Below are positions 8,510-18,900 of a stretch of DNA of 64,000 bases, piece by piece. Under the pieces are notes generated by a model. It saw only the letters and a program-made list of their open reading frames with translations, searched no databases and was not told the origin of the DNA. Both the position numbers and the translations under genes were made by a program. The DNA is taken from NCBI GenBank assembly GCA_963728895.1, contig CAVSLM010000010.1, positions 1 to 64,000 of the forward strand. Direction: 5' to 3'. How positions within the stretch are numbered: position 1 is the first letter of the stretch; each line of letters opens with the position of its first letter. Source of the stretch: CAVSLM01 sp963728895. GTDB lineage: Bacteria > Pseudomonadota > Gammaproteobacteria > JBBQDK01.

Positions 8510-9354
8510 CAGCCAGCGGCGCGCATCCGGCGCGACGGACCTCCGGGGATCCGCAACCCCCTGACGCCGCTCAGAAGGTCGCTTCGGTCACCGGAGGGCA
8601 GCGCCTGCGCCTGCTGAGTTACAACATCCAGACCGGCATCACCACCGGGCACTACGGAGATTACGTCACCCAGAGCTGGAAGCACGTCCTGCCCTACGCG
8701 CAACGCCGCGAGATCCTGGACGGCATCGCGCGCCAGATCAGCGACTACGACCTGGTGGGCCTGCAGGAGGTCGATGCCGGCAGCCTGCGCAGCGGCTTCG
8801 TCAACCAGACCGAGTATCTCGCCGCGCGCGCCCGCATCCCTTTCTGGTACGACCAGACGAACCGGCGTCTCGGCAAGTTTGCCCAGCACAGCATCGGCGC
8901 GTTGAGTCGCTTTCAGCCCACCGAAATCACCGAACATCGCCTGCCCGGCCGCATTCCCGGCCGCGGCGTTCTGTTGGTGCGCTTCGGCAGCGGCGATTCC
9001 TCGCTGATCGTGCTGATCCTCCATCTCGCGCTCAGCCGCCGCGCGCGACTGCGCCAGCTCGCCTACATCAGCGAACTGGTGAACGCGCACCGCAACGTCA
9101 TCCTGATGGGGGATCTGAACTGTCGTTCCGATAGTCCGGAGATGGACTTTCTGATCCACAACACTATGATGCGCGAGCCTACGCACGGCTTGCACACTTT
9201 CCCCAGCTGGCGGCCACAGCGCAACATCGACCATATCCTGGTCACGCCCACGTTGCAGGTGGAACAGGTTCACGTGCTGAACGAGTCGTTTTCCGACCAC
9301 CTTCCGGTGGCGATGCATGTGGTGCTGCCCGATTCCGTACGCCTGTCGACCTGA
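8497..9354 (+). CDS. Endonuclease/exonuclease/phosphatase (EEP) family hydrolase
   Basis: A 285-residue cytosolic member of the DNase I-like EEP superfamily of metal-dependent phosphodiesterases. Core motifs are LSYNIQTG near residue 42, LQEVD (metal-binding Glu), LILHLALSRRAR, MGDLNCRSDS, NIDHILVTP and the terminal SDHLPV with the catalytic His. The substrate is unknown. In Pseudomonas a homologous gene sits beside dsbA and a GGDEF gene, as here. The start is the GTG at 8497 inside the end of the preceding gene. The GGDEF gene begins 3 bp after its stop, so the three genes look like one operon. Confidence 0.85.
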   Translation: MSHLTASGAHPARRTSGDPQPPDAAQKVASVTGGQRLRLLSYNIQTGITTGHYGDYVTQSWKHVLPYAQRREILDGIARQISDYDLVGLQEVDAGSLRSGFVNQTEYLAARARIPFWYDQTNRRLGKFAQHSIGALSRFQPTEITEHRLPGRIPGRGVLLVRFGSGDSSLIVLILHLALSRRARLRQLAYISELVNAHRNVILMGDLNCRSDSPEMDFLIHNTMMREPTHGLHTFPSWRPQRNIDHILVTPTLQVEQVHVLNESFSDHLPVAMHVVLPDSVRLST

Positions 9355-9357
9355 GGC

Positions 9358-10985
9358 ATGAGCGAAGACGAACCGCTCCCGCAATCCGCGTCCGCTGAGT
9401 TCCTGCGGCGCAAGCTGCTCGACACCGTTCAGCAGACCCGGGCCAAGGAACGCGCGTGGCAACAGGTCGAGGAGCTGCTGCGACGCCTGATCGTGCGGCT
9501 CAGCGTGCTGGCCGCGGGCGAAAGTCCGGCCGTCGACGCCGAGCTCGAGGCGGTCCGCTCTGCCATCCGCGATCGCGCCGATCACCAGCGTCTGCAGCGC
9601 CGTCTGAACGCGCTGGCCGAAGCCCTGAAGCAGCTGGACTACGCCGGGGGTGCCCGCAAGCGCCGTGCCGCGCGTCGGCCGGCAGAGGTTCTGGCGACGC
9701 TGTTGGAGCACGTCGAGCTTCCTGCCGCGCTGTCGGATGCGTGCGCCGGGCTGATCGAGAAGCTGCACGGCTCCGAGCGCGACTCCGATCCCGACCCCCT
9801 GGTTGCGGAATGCGCGGCTCTGCTGGGCGCAGCGATGAGTGCGCGCGGCGGCAGCTCGGGGACTTCCCAGAAAGCTCCTGGCTGGCGCCGGTGGCTCGGC
9901 GGAGGCGGGGAGGAAGCCCCCGTCGCGACAGCGCGCGAGGTGCTGGTTCAGCTCCTCGACCGGCTGCACCTGCCCGAAGACCTGGCGCAGCGCCGTGAGG
10001 CTCTGGACGCCGCCGCCTGCGGCAGCAGCGACTGGCAAACGCTACTGGAGCAGACGGCGGTGCTCGTCGGCGAAGCGCTCGAGCGGGCGCAGATCCGAGC
10101 AGCGCGGGCTGGAGAGCTTCCTGCTGCAACTCACGCTCCGACTGCAGGAGCTCGATCAGCACCTGCAGCAGACCGCCGCGGCGCACCAGCAGTCGTTGGA
10201 GGAGGGGCGCGCACTCGATGCCAGCGTGCAGCAGGAAGTCCGGGGTATGGAGACCAGCATTGGCGCGGCCACCGACCTGGAGCAGATGAAGGAGAATGGT
10301 GCGCTCGCGCCTGGAAGTGGTGAGCCTCCACATGCACGCTTTCGTGGCGGCCGAGGAGCGGCGCTGCGAGGATGGCGAGCGGCGGTTGCAGGCAATGAAC
10401 GAGCGGCTGCAAAGTCTCGAGCAGGAGACCCACGAGCTGCGTTCGCGCGTCTCCGAGCACCGCAGCCGCGCCCTGCTGGACGCCCTCACCGGGATTCCCA
10501 ACCGTTTGGCCTTCGAGCAGCGCATGGCCCAGGAGCTGGTGCGCTGGAAGCGCTATCCTTCCCCCATGGCGCTGCTGGTGTGGGATGTCGACGGCTTCAA
10601 ACAGATCAACGACACCTACGGTCACAAGGCCGGAGACAAGGCCCTCAAGACCATCGCCCACCTGCTCGCCAGGCACATCCGCGAAACCGATTTCATGGCG
10701 CGCTACGGGGGTGATGAATTCGTGATGCTCTTTCTCGGTGCCGACCTGGCGGCGGCAAAAGTGCTTGCCGAGGATCTGCGCGTAGCCGTGCAGAACTGTG
10801 GATTCCACGATCACGGCACGCGGGTACCGGTTACCATCTCCTGCGGCATCACCGTTTTCGGCCCGCACGACATTCCGGAGCGGGTCTTCGATCGCGCCGA
10901 CCGGGCGCTCTACATGGCCAAGCAGCAGGGTCGCAACTGCTGCTTTGTGCTGGCGTCGGAGCCCGATCCCGCAGCATCTCCGTAG
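9358..10985 (+). pseudogene. GGDEF diguanylate cyclase, broken by two frameshifts
   Basis: Encodes a cyclic-di-GMP synthase of about 541 residues if two extra bases are removed. The N-terminal 245 residues (helical, charged) run in the first frame to about 10095. A coiled-coil stretch (LESFLLQLTLRLQELDQHLQ) continues one frame over to 10294. The rest is in the third frame from 10296, including DALTGIPNRLAFEQR, the substrate region WDVDGFKQINDTYGHKAGD and RYGGDEF near 10701-10721. An inhibitory I-site RETD lies five residues before GGDEF. The second break is GAGAATGG at 10292-10299, where one A too many separates codons that otherwise read on. Both breaks fit single insertions. It matches the GGDEF gene (DgcH-like) next to the EEP gene in Pseudomonas. 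Confidence 0.82.
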
Positions 10986-11265
10986 CGCCACTCGACCGAA
11001 CTGCACGCTGACGGCGCGCGGCGCCGCAGGGTGTGATGTTTCCCGGTTATCGTTGCGGTAACGCCGCAAAAAGCTCTTCGAGCTGCTGCAGATGCCTGTG
11101 AAAACTCGATCCTGGCCAACTTCGTAGATCACAAGCTGAAGTCTTGTACAACTTTGCGCTGTCCACCAACAAATGCCGAGCGACCTCAACAACAGGCGTG
11201 AACCCAGGCTGCTGTAGCTGCGCCTAACCTTGTAGCTTAAACCAAGACTGTATAACACCCCGAGC

Positions 11266-13093
11266 TCAGGTCTCGGGGTAAAGGCTTGGCAACGGCCGAG
11301 GCGTACTGCGCACTCGTCTGCCGGTGATGGCCAGTGGCCGCTCCAGGTCGCGCCAGCATCGGAGGCCGTCCCAGGGCGTGGTGGCGGGTGCATACAGATG
11401 GTGATCGAGATCGGCCAACGCCCTGAACGCCGGTTCCTGGGCCAGGCGTTCGGCGAGCGCGCCCAGCGTCACGGGAGGACCTTCCGGCCAGCGGTGCGCG
11501 GCCCAGGCAAGCAGCGCGGCACGAGCCGCCGCGGGATCGGCTGACCGGCACGCGGCCACCAGCGCGCGACGCTGGCGTTCCCTCGCCGCCCTGCGCTCGC
11601 GTCGCGACGGCGGTGACGCCCGCGCAGTTCCCTTGCGCCGCAGCCGATCGCGCCACCACAGTGCCGCAGCAAGTCCCAGCACGAGGATCCCAGCCAACCT
11701 CCATGCGAACCAGCCGGTGGTCGCGGACGGCCCCCGCGCGCTCCAGGTTTCCGGCTGCGGCAGCGCGTCCGCGGGCCCCGTGGCGGTGCTCGGTGCGCTC
11801 CCGGGGACTTGCCCCGATGAGATTCCGGGTGCTTGCCCAGATGCGATTCCGGCGAGGGGCGTATTGCCTGCTGGACCGCGAGGCACAGGGAGCACGGCGA
11901 TCGTGCGCGCCGGCAACTTGGCGACGCGCAACCGCTCGGCAAGCGTGTCCCACCACTGCACGCGCAGCGGCTGGCAGTACCAGCTGTCCGGGACGGGTGG
12001 CGACCAGGGCGATGCGCTGCGTCCGCCGCCCGAGCACATAGATTCCCCGGGTCTGGGTTTCCGACACCGACGGCTCGGGATAAGACTTCAGGGCGCCGCC
12101 CGCGGGCTCTGCGCCTTCCTGCACCGGCGCGGGCAACTGCGCGCCCGTCAGGCCGCGTGCCAGGACCGTGACGGTCCGTGTGACCGGCTCGCCGACGCGC
12201 ACCGTCGCCGGATCGGCACTCCAGTACTCGCTCAGCAGCACCGATTCCGCCGGCAGCCACTCGCCCTTCCCGGCGGCCGCCGGGCGGCGCCGTACCTGCA
12301 CTTTGAGATCCCGGCCGCGCCCGCGCACGGTGCGGGTTTCTCCCAGGGCGCGTTCCAGGGCGTCCGGCACCACGAGGCGCGGCTCCAGCAGCGGGGAACC
12401 GGTCTCGCCTTCGATGGCCTGCCCGATGAACACCGGTCCGGGAATCACCAGCGTTCCACTGGCCTGCGGGAAGATGGCGTAGCGGTGCTCGGTCACCGAG
12501 TAGCGGCGCCCGTTGCGCCGCGTCCGGTAACTGAGCTCATCACCCAGCGGGAGCACCAGGGCATTCTCGGGTGCCGGATCGGAGAGCTGCCCGCTACCCA
12601 GCTCCACCGCATGCATGAGCCGTACGGTGTACAGGACCTGGCCCTGGACGTAGGGATTGTTCGGCGTTACCTCCGTCTCCACCAGGACGTCAGGGGCCGC
12701 AGCATCAGGCTGTGTCCCGGGTTCGCGCACCACCAGCTGCAGCGCACCCGTAGACTCCTTGCCTACGTGCAGCGGCGGGACCTCCAAGGTTCCGGCGCGC
12801 TTCGGCGACAGGCTGAGTGTCCATTGCTCGGAGCTCTCCACCTGCCCGTCGCTCACCACGAGCCGGCTGCTGTGGTCGGTTTCCAGCACGTCGAAGTCCC
12901 GCCGCAGCGGAGTCAGGTCCGGCACCGCTTTGCCGTCCGCACCGGACAGCTCGACCGTGAGCCGCACCACCTCCTCCAGTCCCACCACGTCGCGATCCAG
13001 GTGCGCCCTCAGCTCGGCATGCGCCGCAGTTGCCTGCAGCGGGGCCGCCAGCAGCAGGCACGAGGCGACGCACCATGCATTCGCTCCGCTCAT
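11266..13093 (-). pseudogene. batD: BatD-like protein, one frameshift
   Basis: Last gene of the moxR-bat operon; about 608 residues after correcting one inserted base. It has a signal peptide (LLLAAPLQATAAHA), repeated beta-rich domains typical of BatD (ELRAHLDRDVVGLEEVVRLTVELSG; VTPNNPYVQGQVLYTVRLM), a WWDT segment, a transmembrane helix (AGILVLGLAAALWW) and a cytoplasmic helical tail. Bat proteins are envelope proteins linked to stress or aero-tolerance in Bacteroides and Leptospira; the mechanism is poorly known. The frame breaks at about 11969, where GCCGCTGCGC should read GCGCTGCGC to continue into LRVQWWDT. The start overlaps the batB stop by 4 bp. Confidence 0.82.
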
Positions 13094-15112
13094 GGATCGC
13101 GGAACTCCGCGCTGCGGCCCTCCCGCCGCAAGTGCTCAAGCAGGAACTTGCGCCGCAGCAGGCCGCCCGGGTCGTCCGGAATCTGTCGCAGCCACTGTTC
13201 CATGGCCTGCATCGATTCCAGCTGAGCGGTGCTGCCGCCTGCGGCCTCCGGTCCGCCAGCCTCGGCCCGTGTGGAGGGCAGCTCCGTCGCCTGCGGGTTC
13301 GACACACCCTGACCGCCCGTTGCAGGGAGCGTGCGGGGCGATATGCCCGCGGCGGGATCGGTGGGCGCCCGGCGCGACGGTGCCTCGCCCTCCCCCGTCG
13401 CCCCTTCGTCCGCACCGGGCTGCTTCCCGGATTGCGTGTCCTGCGGCATGGAGTGTTCACCGGGGGCGGCACCCATGCCGCCGGGCCAACGTTGCTGAGC
13501 GGTCGTGGAACCCGAGCGGCCGTCCTGCGCCGCGCTGACTCTGACCGGGCATCGGCTCTCCGCCCTGCTGGCGCGCCGACTTCCCATCCCCCCCGTTCTG
13601 CTGCGGTTGGTCGCGTCCCCGTTCGGAGTCCCCTTGCGGCGAGTCCGGCCCCTCGCCGGAGGCGCGCGGCCGCTGCGGCGCGCGCGATCCCTGGGGAGGC
13701 TCGGGGTCTGCGACCGGCGCCGGCGCAGATGCAGGAGAGGAGCGCTGGCGCTCGAGCATCTCGGCCACCAGCGCACGGTTGTACCGCGCATCGGTGTGGT
13801 TGGGATCCTGGGCCAGCGCCTGATCGTAGGCATCCAGCGCGGCACCCAGCTCTCCGAGTCGGGCCAGGGCGTTGCCACGATTGTAGTCGGCGTCGGGGCT
13901 GTGCACGCGGCCGAACTCCACCGCAGCCAGTGCATAACGTCCGGCACGGTAGTGGGCGGTGGCCCGCCACAACGGATCGTGGAATTTTTGCCGCGGCCTG
14001 CGCCGGCTGGCCGGCTGCCATGGCGGCGGCGCCCTGCTGGTCGGGACGCGTCCAGAGCTCGGTCCAGCCGAGTGCGGATGCCGGAGGCGGATGCGCCAGC
14101 GCCGTCACCAGCACTGCGGCCAGCCAGCCGCGGCGAAACGCCAGTGCCGCCAGCGGAAGCAGCAGCAGTACCAGCCACGGCCCCTCTTCCCGCCAGCGGT
14201 CGGCGCTGCGGGTAACGTCCCCCGGGTCGTCCACGCTGCGGTTGATCTGCGCCTGCAGCACCACGCGCTTGAGATCGCCGTCGTCCAGGCTGAGCGTGGC
14301 ATAAGTGCCGCCGCCGACTGCGGCGAGGCGCTGCAGGGGCTCGGGATTCAGTCGCGGAATCAGCAGGTCGCCGCTGCCGCTCTCGGCGTAACCGCCGCCC
14401 GGCAGGGGAATCGGCGCACCCGTACGTGGTGCCGACACCAAGCACCGAAAGCCGATGGCCCGCGGCGCGCAGCGCGCGTGCCGCCTGCAGTGCACTGGCT
14501 GGATCCGGCAACCCGTCACTCACCAACAGCACGTCGCCGTGCGTGATGCCCGCCTGCCGCAGCAGGTGAGCGGCGCGGCGCAGCGCCAGGTCGGCACGGC
14601 TGCCCTGTACCGGCATGAGCTCGGGACTGAGCGGTGGCACCAGGGCGGCGACCGTCGGCGGCATCATGCGTGAGGGGCGCCACGACGAACGATTCGCCGG
14701 CATACACCACCAGTCCGATCTGACCCTCATGGGTCTGCGCCAGCAGATCGAGCAGCTTGTATCGGGCCCGCACCAGGCGCGAGGGCTCGACATCGGTTGC
14801 ATTCATGGATTCGGAAAGGTCGAGCACCAGCACCCGCGCGATCTGCGCCTGGAACAACGGTGCGGGCAGACGCTTCCAGGCCGGACCGGCCAGCGCCAGC
14901 ACTGCCAGCAGCCAGCCCAGTCCGAGCAGCAGCCACGGCAGACACGAGGGCCGTCGCGCGGGGCCGACCAGCAGGTGCGCAAGAAGATGCGGCGCGCAAA
15001 CGTTGCGCCAGGCACCCGGACCGCTTGGCGCGCGCAGCAGGTGCCAGAACAGCACGGCGAGCGGGAGCAGTGCCAGGAGCCAGTATGGCCGCAAGAAATG
15101 AAACGTACCCAT
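13090..15112 (-). pseudogene. batB: BatB/BatC-like VWA and TPR fusion protein, four frameshifts
   Basis: A membrane-anchored von Willebrand A protein of about 673 codons once four single-base insertions are removed. The order is two N-terminal transmembrane segments (WLLALLPLAVLFWHLL; LLLGLGWLLAVLALAG), a VWA domain with MIDAS DLSES (98-102), another membrane segment (WLVLLLLPLAALAF), TPR-like helices (WRATAHYRAGRYALAAVEFGRV) and a long Pro/Gly/Gln-rich tail ending LRREGRSAEFRDP. Frames change near 14655, at a CCC run at 14419-14421, at a T5 run at 13985-13989, and near 13530. Each fits one extra base, three in homopolymers. The total length modulo three agrees with four insertions. The start overlaps the batA stop by one base. 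Confidence 0.8.
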
Positions 15113-16129
15113 CAGCGTGGGCTCCGCCACGCCTGCACCCGCTGCCACAGCGGAGCGAGGTCGTGCAGCCCAAGGACCAGGGACAGCGCCAGCGCCGCGG
15201 CGAGCGGCCACATATAGAGCGAGCGCTTCGCCCGAAACACCTGTTCGTCGCGGGCGCTCGGCTCGATTTCGTCGAGCCGCCGGTACACCGCGCGCAGGGC
15301 CGCCGCATCACGGGCACGGAAGAAGCTGCCGCCGGTGATTTCGGCGATGGCCGCGAGTGTGGTCTCGTCGAGGTCGGCGCCCGGGTTCACCACCTGGGTA
15401 CCGAACAGGGAGTCGATGGCGATGTGCTCGGAGCCCACGCCGATGGTGTAGATGCGCAGCCCGGCCTTGGCAGCGAGCTCCGCGGCCTGCCGTGGGTCGA
15501 CCACCCCGGCCGTGTTGGCCCCGTCGGATCAGCAGGACCAGCACCTTCTCGCGCGCATCGCTGTCGCGCAGGCGTTTGATGGCCAGCCCGATGGCATCGC
15601 CGATCGCCGTCTCCTTGCCGGCCAGACCGATTTCCGCCTCCTGCAGCATGGTCTTGACCGTTTGCCGGTCGAAGGTCAGCGGGGTCTGCAGGTAGGCCTG
15701 CTTGCCGAACAGGATCAGTCCGATGCGATCGCCGACGCGGGCATCGATGAAGCGCCCGGCAACCGCTTTCACTGCATCGAGTCGGGTGGTGGGCTGGCCG
15801 TGGTGATCGAGGTCCGCGGTCTCCATGCTGCCCGAGAGGTCGACGGCGAGCATGAGGTCGCGCCCGGTGACCGGCAGCGAGAGCGGCGGTCCCAACCATT
15901 GGGGGCGTGCCGCCGCCAGGACCAGCAGCACCCAGGCGAGTGCCGCCAGCCACAGCCGTCCGTGGCCGCGCCGCGCGGTGGCGATGCCGGTGCCCTGTTC
16001 GATCAGCTCGTGAAAGAACGGTACCCGCAATGCGGGGCCGCCCCGCGGTGCGGCGGTGGGCACCAGTCGGCGTACCAGCCACGGCAGCGGCAGTGCCAGC
16101 AACACCCAGCCCCATGCGAAGTGGATCAC
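15112..16129 (-). pseudogene. batA: BatA-like VWA membrane protein, one frameshift
   Basis: About 338 residues after removing one base. An N-terminal membrane helix (WGWVLLALPLPWLV) is followed by a second (LWLAALAWVLLVLAAA), a VWA domain with an intact MIDAS DLSGS (97-101) and Thr/Asp metal residues, and a C-terminal helix (LAAALALSLVLGL). The frame breaks near 15526-15530, just where the conserved LLTDGANTAG strand is expected. The sequence reads CTGATCCGACGG instead of an in-frame CTGACCGACGG or CTGATCGACGG. The GTG start at 16129 overlaps the upstream stop (GTGA), and the stop overlaps the batB start. Confidence 0.84.
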
Positions 16130-16614
16130 TGGGGCTGTCCCTCTACGCCGCGCACCACCCAGCGTCGCGCCAGCCCAAGCAGTTCCGCGGCTTCCGGTGG
16201 GTCCTCCGCGGCGTAAGGCGCCCGGCAAAGCTGGCGCCCGGGGCCGCGCAGGAAGGTTCCTTCGCCGCCGCCCGCTTCCAGGAACCGCAGCCACGCCTCG
16301 CCGGTGAGCCCCGCCACGCGCTGCCGAGGATGACAGGCGAGCGCGTAGCGGCGCATCAGCATGGAGAGCTCCGCCACCACCTCGCGCGACCGTGCGCCGT
16401 CCTCCAGCTGCCGCTGCAGCGCATCGAGCTCGCGCAGCGCGGCCTCGTAGGCGCTGCTTCGCCGGCGCCGCCGCTGCCAGTACCAGGCCGCCAGGACCGC
16501 GGCGAGCATCAGTGCCAACAGCACCCACCATCCCGGCGCGGGTGGCCACCAGGACACCGGCGCGGGCGGGTGAATGTCGCGAAGCTTCGAGATGTCCGGC
16601 GCCGTCCCAACCAT
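16126..16614 (-). CDS. DUF4381 family membrane protein
   Basis: A 162-residue inner-membrane protein of unknown function, always found between DUF58 and batA in moxR-bat clusters. The N-terminus carries LRDIHPPAPVSWWPPAPGWW, the family hallmark. One transmembrane segment (VLLALMLAAVLAAWYW) and a basic, helical cytoplasmic domain (YEAALRELDALQRQLEDG; LMRRYALACHPRQRVAGLTG) follow. It starts 3 bp after the DUF58 stop and overlaps batA by 4 bp. The frame is intact, unlike its neighbours. Confidence 0.88.
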   Translation of the reverse strand: MVGTAPDISKLRDIHPPAPVSWWPPAPGWWVLLALMLAAVLAAWYWQRRRRRSSAYEAALRELDALQRQLEDGARSREVVAELSMLMRRYALACHPRQRVAGLTGEAWLRFLEAGGGEGTFLRGPGRQLCRAPYAAEDPPEAAELLGLARRWVVRGVEGQPQ

Positions 16615-16617
16615 GCT

Positions 16618-17685
16618 TCACCCCGTCGCCGCCGCTCCCGACGGGCGCGCGGCAAGCGCCGCGCGCAAGGCCGGAAGCAGTTGAGCGTCCGTCGCCAGGC
16701 TCACCAGCTGAACGCAGTGGCGGCGGCAGCAGCGGGCGAGCCGCTCGCGGCGGGCTTCGAAGCGCTGCCGGTAGCGCCGCTCGAAGGCCTTGCCGCCTGC
16801 CTCCAGGGTTTGAAAGTGGGTGCCGTCGCTCACCCGGTACTGGCCCGGCGGCGGCGGCTCGGCCTCCAGCGGATCGTAGAGGAACACCGCCACCACCTCG
16901 TTGTGGCGCGCGAGCTGGGCGAACAGGCGTTCCGCTTCCGGGCCGAAGCCGCGAAAGTCGCTCAGCAGGAACAGCAGGCTGCCCGGGTGGGTGATGCGCG
17001 CCAGGCGTATCAGAGCCGAGTGCAGACCATTCACGTGCGTGCCGGCATCGGCCGACGGATGCGCGCCCTGCGCGGTGGCCAGAGCACGCAGCAGGCGCAG
17101 CACGCCGTGAATGCGGCCCTGCGGGCGCAGCTCCGCGTGTGCGGCACCGGCGAAGACCACGCCCCCGACCCGGTCGCCGCGCGCAGCGGCGCCCCAGGCG
17201 ATGAGGGCCGCGGCTTGCGCGGCCAGCACCGACTTGAATGCCACTCGCGTGCCGAAGCGCATGCTTGCACCCTGATCCACCGCCAGCAGCACCGGACGCT
17301 CGCGTTCTTCGTGGTAGAGCTTGGTGTGCGCGCGTCCGGTGCGCGCCGTGACGCGCCAGTCCATCTGGCGAATGTCGTCGCCCGGCTGATAGACGCGCAC
17401 TTCGTGGAAATCGATGCCGCGCCCGCGGTGGCGCGACTGGTAGGCGCCGGACTGCGCGGCGAGCACCCTGCGCTGCAGGAGCATCGGCCCGAGATCCGAC
17501 GCCAGCGGGCGCAGCCCGATGAGCTGGCGCAGATCGACGCTGCGCGCCGTCGCCTTCCGGCGCACGCGCCGTGGCGCCGGAAGCACCGCGCCACCAGGCG
17601 CCGAGCGCAGCCAGCGCGTGACGCGCGCCGCGCGAGGGCCGGGGCCGAAACGCCGGGATTTGATGGCGGGTGCGACCACGCTCAC
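16618..17685 (-). CDS. DUF58 domain-containing protein
   Basis: A 355-residue soluble protein with the VWA-related DUF58 domain. Its hallmark is GRGIDFHEVRVYQPGDDIRQMDWRVTART, spanning the conserved D-x-R-x-Y-x-x-GDDxRxIDW signature, followed by ERPVLLAVDQGASM and LFLLSDFRGF. It is presumed to act with the MoxR ATPase upstream and the Bat proteins downstream as a membrane-linked chaperone or quality-control module; this is inference from conserved linkage. The GTG start at 17685 overlaps the moxR stop by 4 bp. The frame is intact. Confidence 0.9.
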   Translation of the reverse strand: MSVVAPAIKSRRFGPGPRAARVTRWLRSAPGGAVLPAPRRVRRKATARSVDLRQLIGLRPLASDLGPMLLQRRVLAAQSGAYQSRHRGRGIDFHEVRVYQPGDDIRQMDWRVTARTGRAHTKLYHEERERPVLLAVDQGASMRFGTRVAFKSVLAAQAAALIAWGAAARGDRVGGVVFAGAAHAELRPQGRIHGVLRLLRALATAQGAHPSADAGTHVNGLHSALIRLARITHPGSLLFLLSDFRGFGPEAERLFAQLARHNEVVAVFLYDPLEAEPPPPGQYRVSDGTHFQTLEAGGKAFERRYRQRFEARRERLARCCRRHCVQLVSLATDAQLLPALRAALAARPSGAAATG

Positions 17686-18652
17686 GGCACCGGGACGCGC
17701 GCCAGCAGCGCATCGATGAACTGATCGGGCGTGATGCCTTCCGCTTCGGCCTCGAAGGTCAGCAGCAACCGATGGCGCAGTACCTCGTGGGCGACGGCAT
17801 GCAGGTCCTCGGGGCTGACGTAGTCGCGCCCCAGCAGCCAGGCATGGGCGCGCGCGCAGCGCTCGAGCGCGATGGTCCCGCGCGGGCTCGCCCCGTAACG
17901 CACCCACTCGGCAAGATCGCCGCCGTAGGGGCGCGGGTCGCGTGTGGCGAGCCACCAGCTGCGACCAGATATTCCTCGAGCGCTTCGGCCAGATGCACGT
18001 CGAGCACGGCCTCGCGCGCGGCGAATACGGTCTCCTGCGAAATGCGTTGAGGTTTCTCATCCGGTGCTCGTCCCGGGGCTGCACCGCTGCGCGCCTGCGC
18101 GCGCACCAGGGCGAGGATGCGATGCTCTTCGGCGATGCTCGGGTAGCCGACGCGCACGTACATCAGAAAGCGGTCGAGCTGCGCTTCGGGCAACGGGTAG
18201 GTGCCTTCCTGCTCGATCGGGTTCTGCGTCGCCATCACCAGGAACAGCTTCGGCAGCGCGTAGGTGCTGCGGCCGACCGTGACCTGGCGCTCGGCCATCG
18301 CCTCGAGCAGCGCCGACTGCACCTTGGCCGGCGCGCGGTTGATCTCGTCGGCAAGCACCAGGTTGTGGAAGATCGGGCCGTGCTGAAACTGGAAGTCGCC
18401 GTCCTGCGGGCGATAGACCTCGGTGCCGGTCAGGTCGGCCGGCAGCAGATCGGGCGTGAACTGGATGCGATGGAAGTCGCCCTCGATGCCCGAGGCGAGT
18501 GCCTTGATGGCCGTGGTCTTGGCCAGTCCCGGCGCGCCTTCGACCAGCAGGTGGCCGTCGGCGAGCAGCGCGATGAGCAGGCGCAGCACCAGTCCTTCCT
18601 GGCCTGCGAGCTGACTTTGGACATGTTCCCGCAATTGAGCGACGGCTTGCAT
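17682..18652 (-). pseudogene. MoxR family AAA+ ATPase, frameshifted
   Basis: First gene of the moxR-bat operon, about 322 residues if repaired. Walker A GAPGLAKTT (39-47), Walker B LVLADEINRAP (100-108), sensor 1 VMATQNPIEQEGTYPLPEAQLDRF and the C-terminal helical lid (VRYGASPRGTIALERCARAHA) are all readable. The frame changes at about 17951-17960. Two extra G residues would restore EYLVALVLATRDPRPYGG, whereas one lost base would leave a less canonical helix. ATG 18652 starts MQAVAQLREHVQ with GGAG ten bases upstream; an earlier in-frame ATG at 18700 is less likely. MoxR ATPases assist assembly or activation of VWA partner proteins. Confidence 0.84.
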
Positions 18653-18900
18653 CGGGCATTCTCCAGCGGTCTTAGACCTGCACACCTGTGCGCTGCTCAC
18701 CGGGCCGCGTAGTGATCCCGGGTGGTGCCCTGTTCGCGTACCGCGCCGCCGAGCGCGCTGGATTAGGTGCGGGGGATCGCAAAGTTCCGTGCCGCATGCC
18801 CGCGCGTGCGCATCCGCCGTGGCACGACGGATGCATGATTATCCGGTGTTTCGATACTAACAATAGCCGCGTCCGTTACGGATGCCAAAGGATTCCCTGA

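Noticed and set aside
10986..11265. GTTAGGC core (minus strand, about 11228-11222) in an A+T-richer gap, as a possible attC site
   Set aside because: A single 7-bp core with no matching left core or stem at attC distance; chance is sufficient.
12705..14519. Long minus-strand open frame of about 600 codons
   Set aside because: Only its first part (14420 to 13990) carries batB sequence; the rest is an off-frame read through batB and batD caused by the inserted bases and GC bias.
15308..17713. Open frame of about 800 codons on the minus strand
   Set aside because: Only the part after about 16129 is the real batA frame; the long N-terminal part is Arg/Ala-rich antisense-type sequence over the DUF58 and DUF4381 genes.
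9358..18652. Programmed ribosomal frameshifting as the cause of the broken frames
   Set aside because: Ten shifts in five genes, at varied sequences and without slippery heptamers or downstream structures in common, do not fit programmed recoding.
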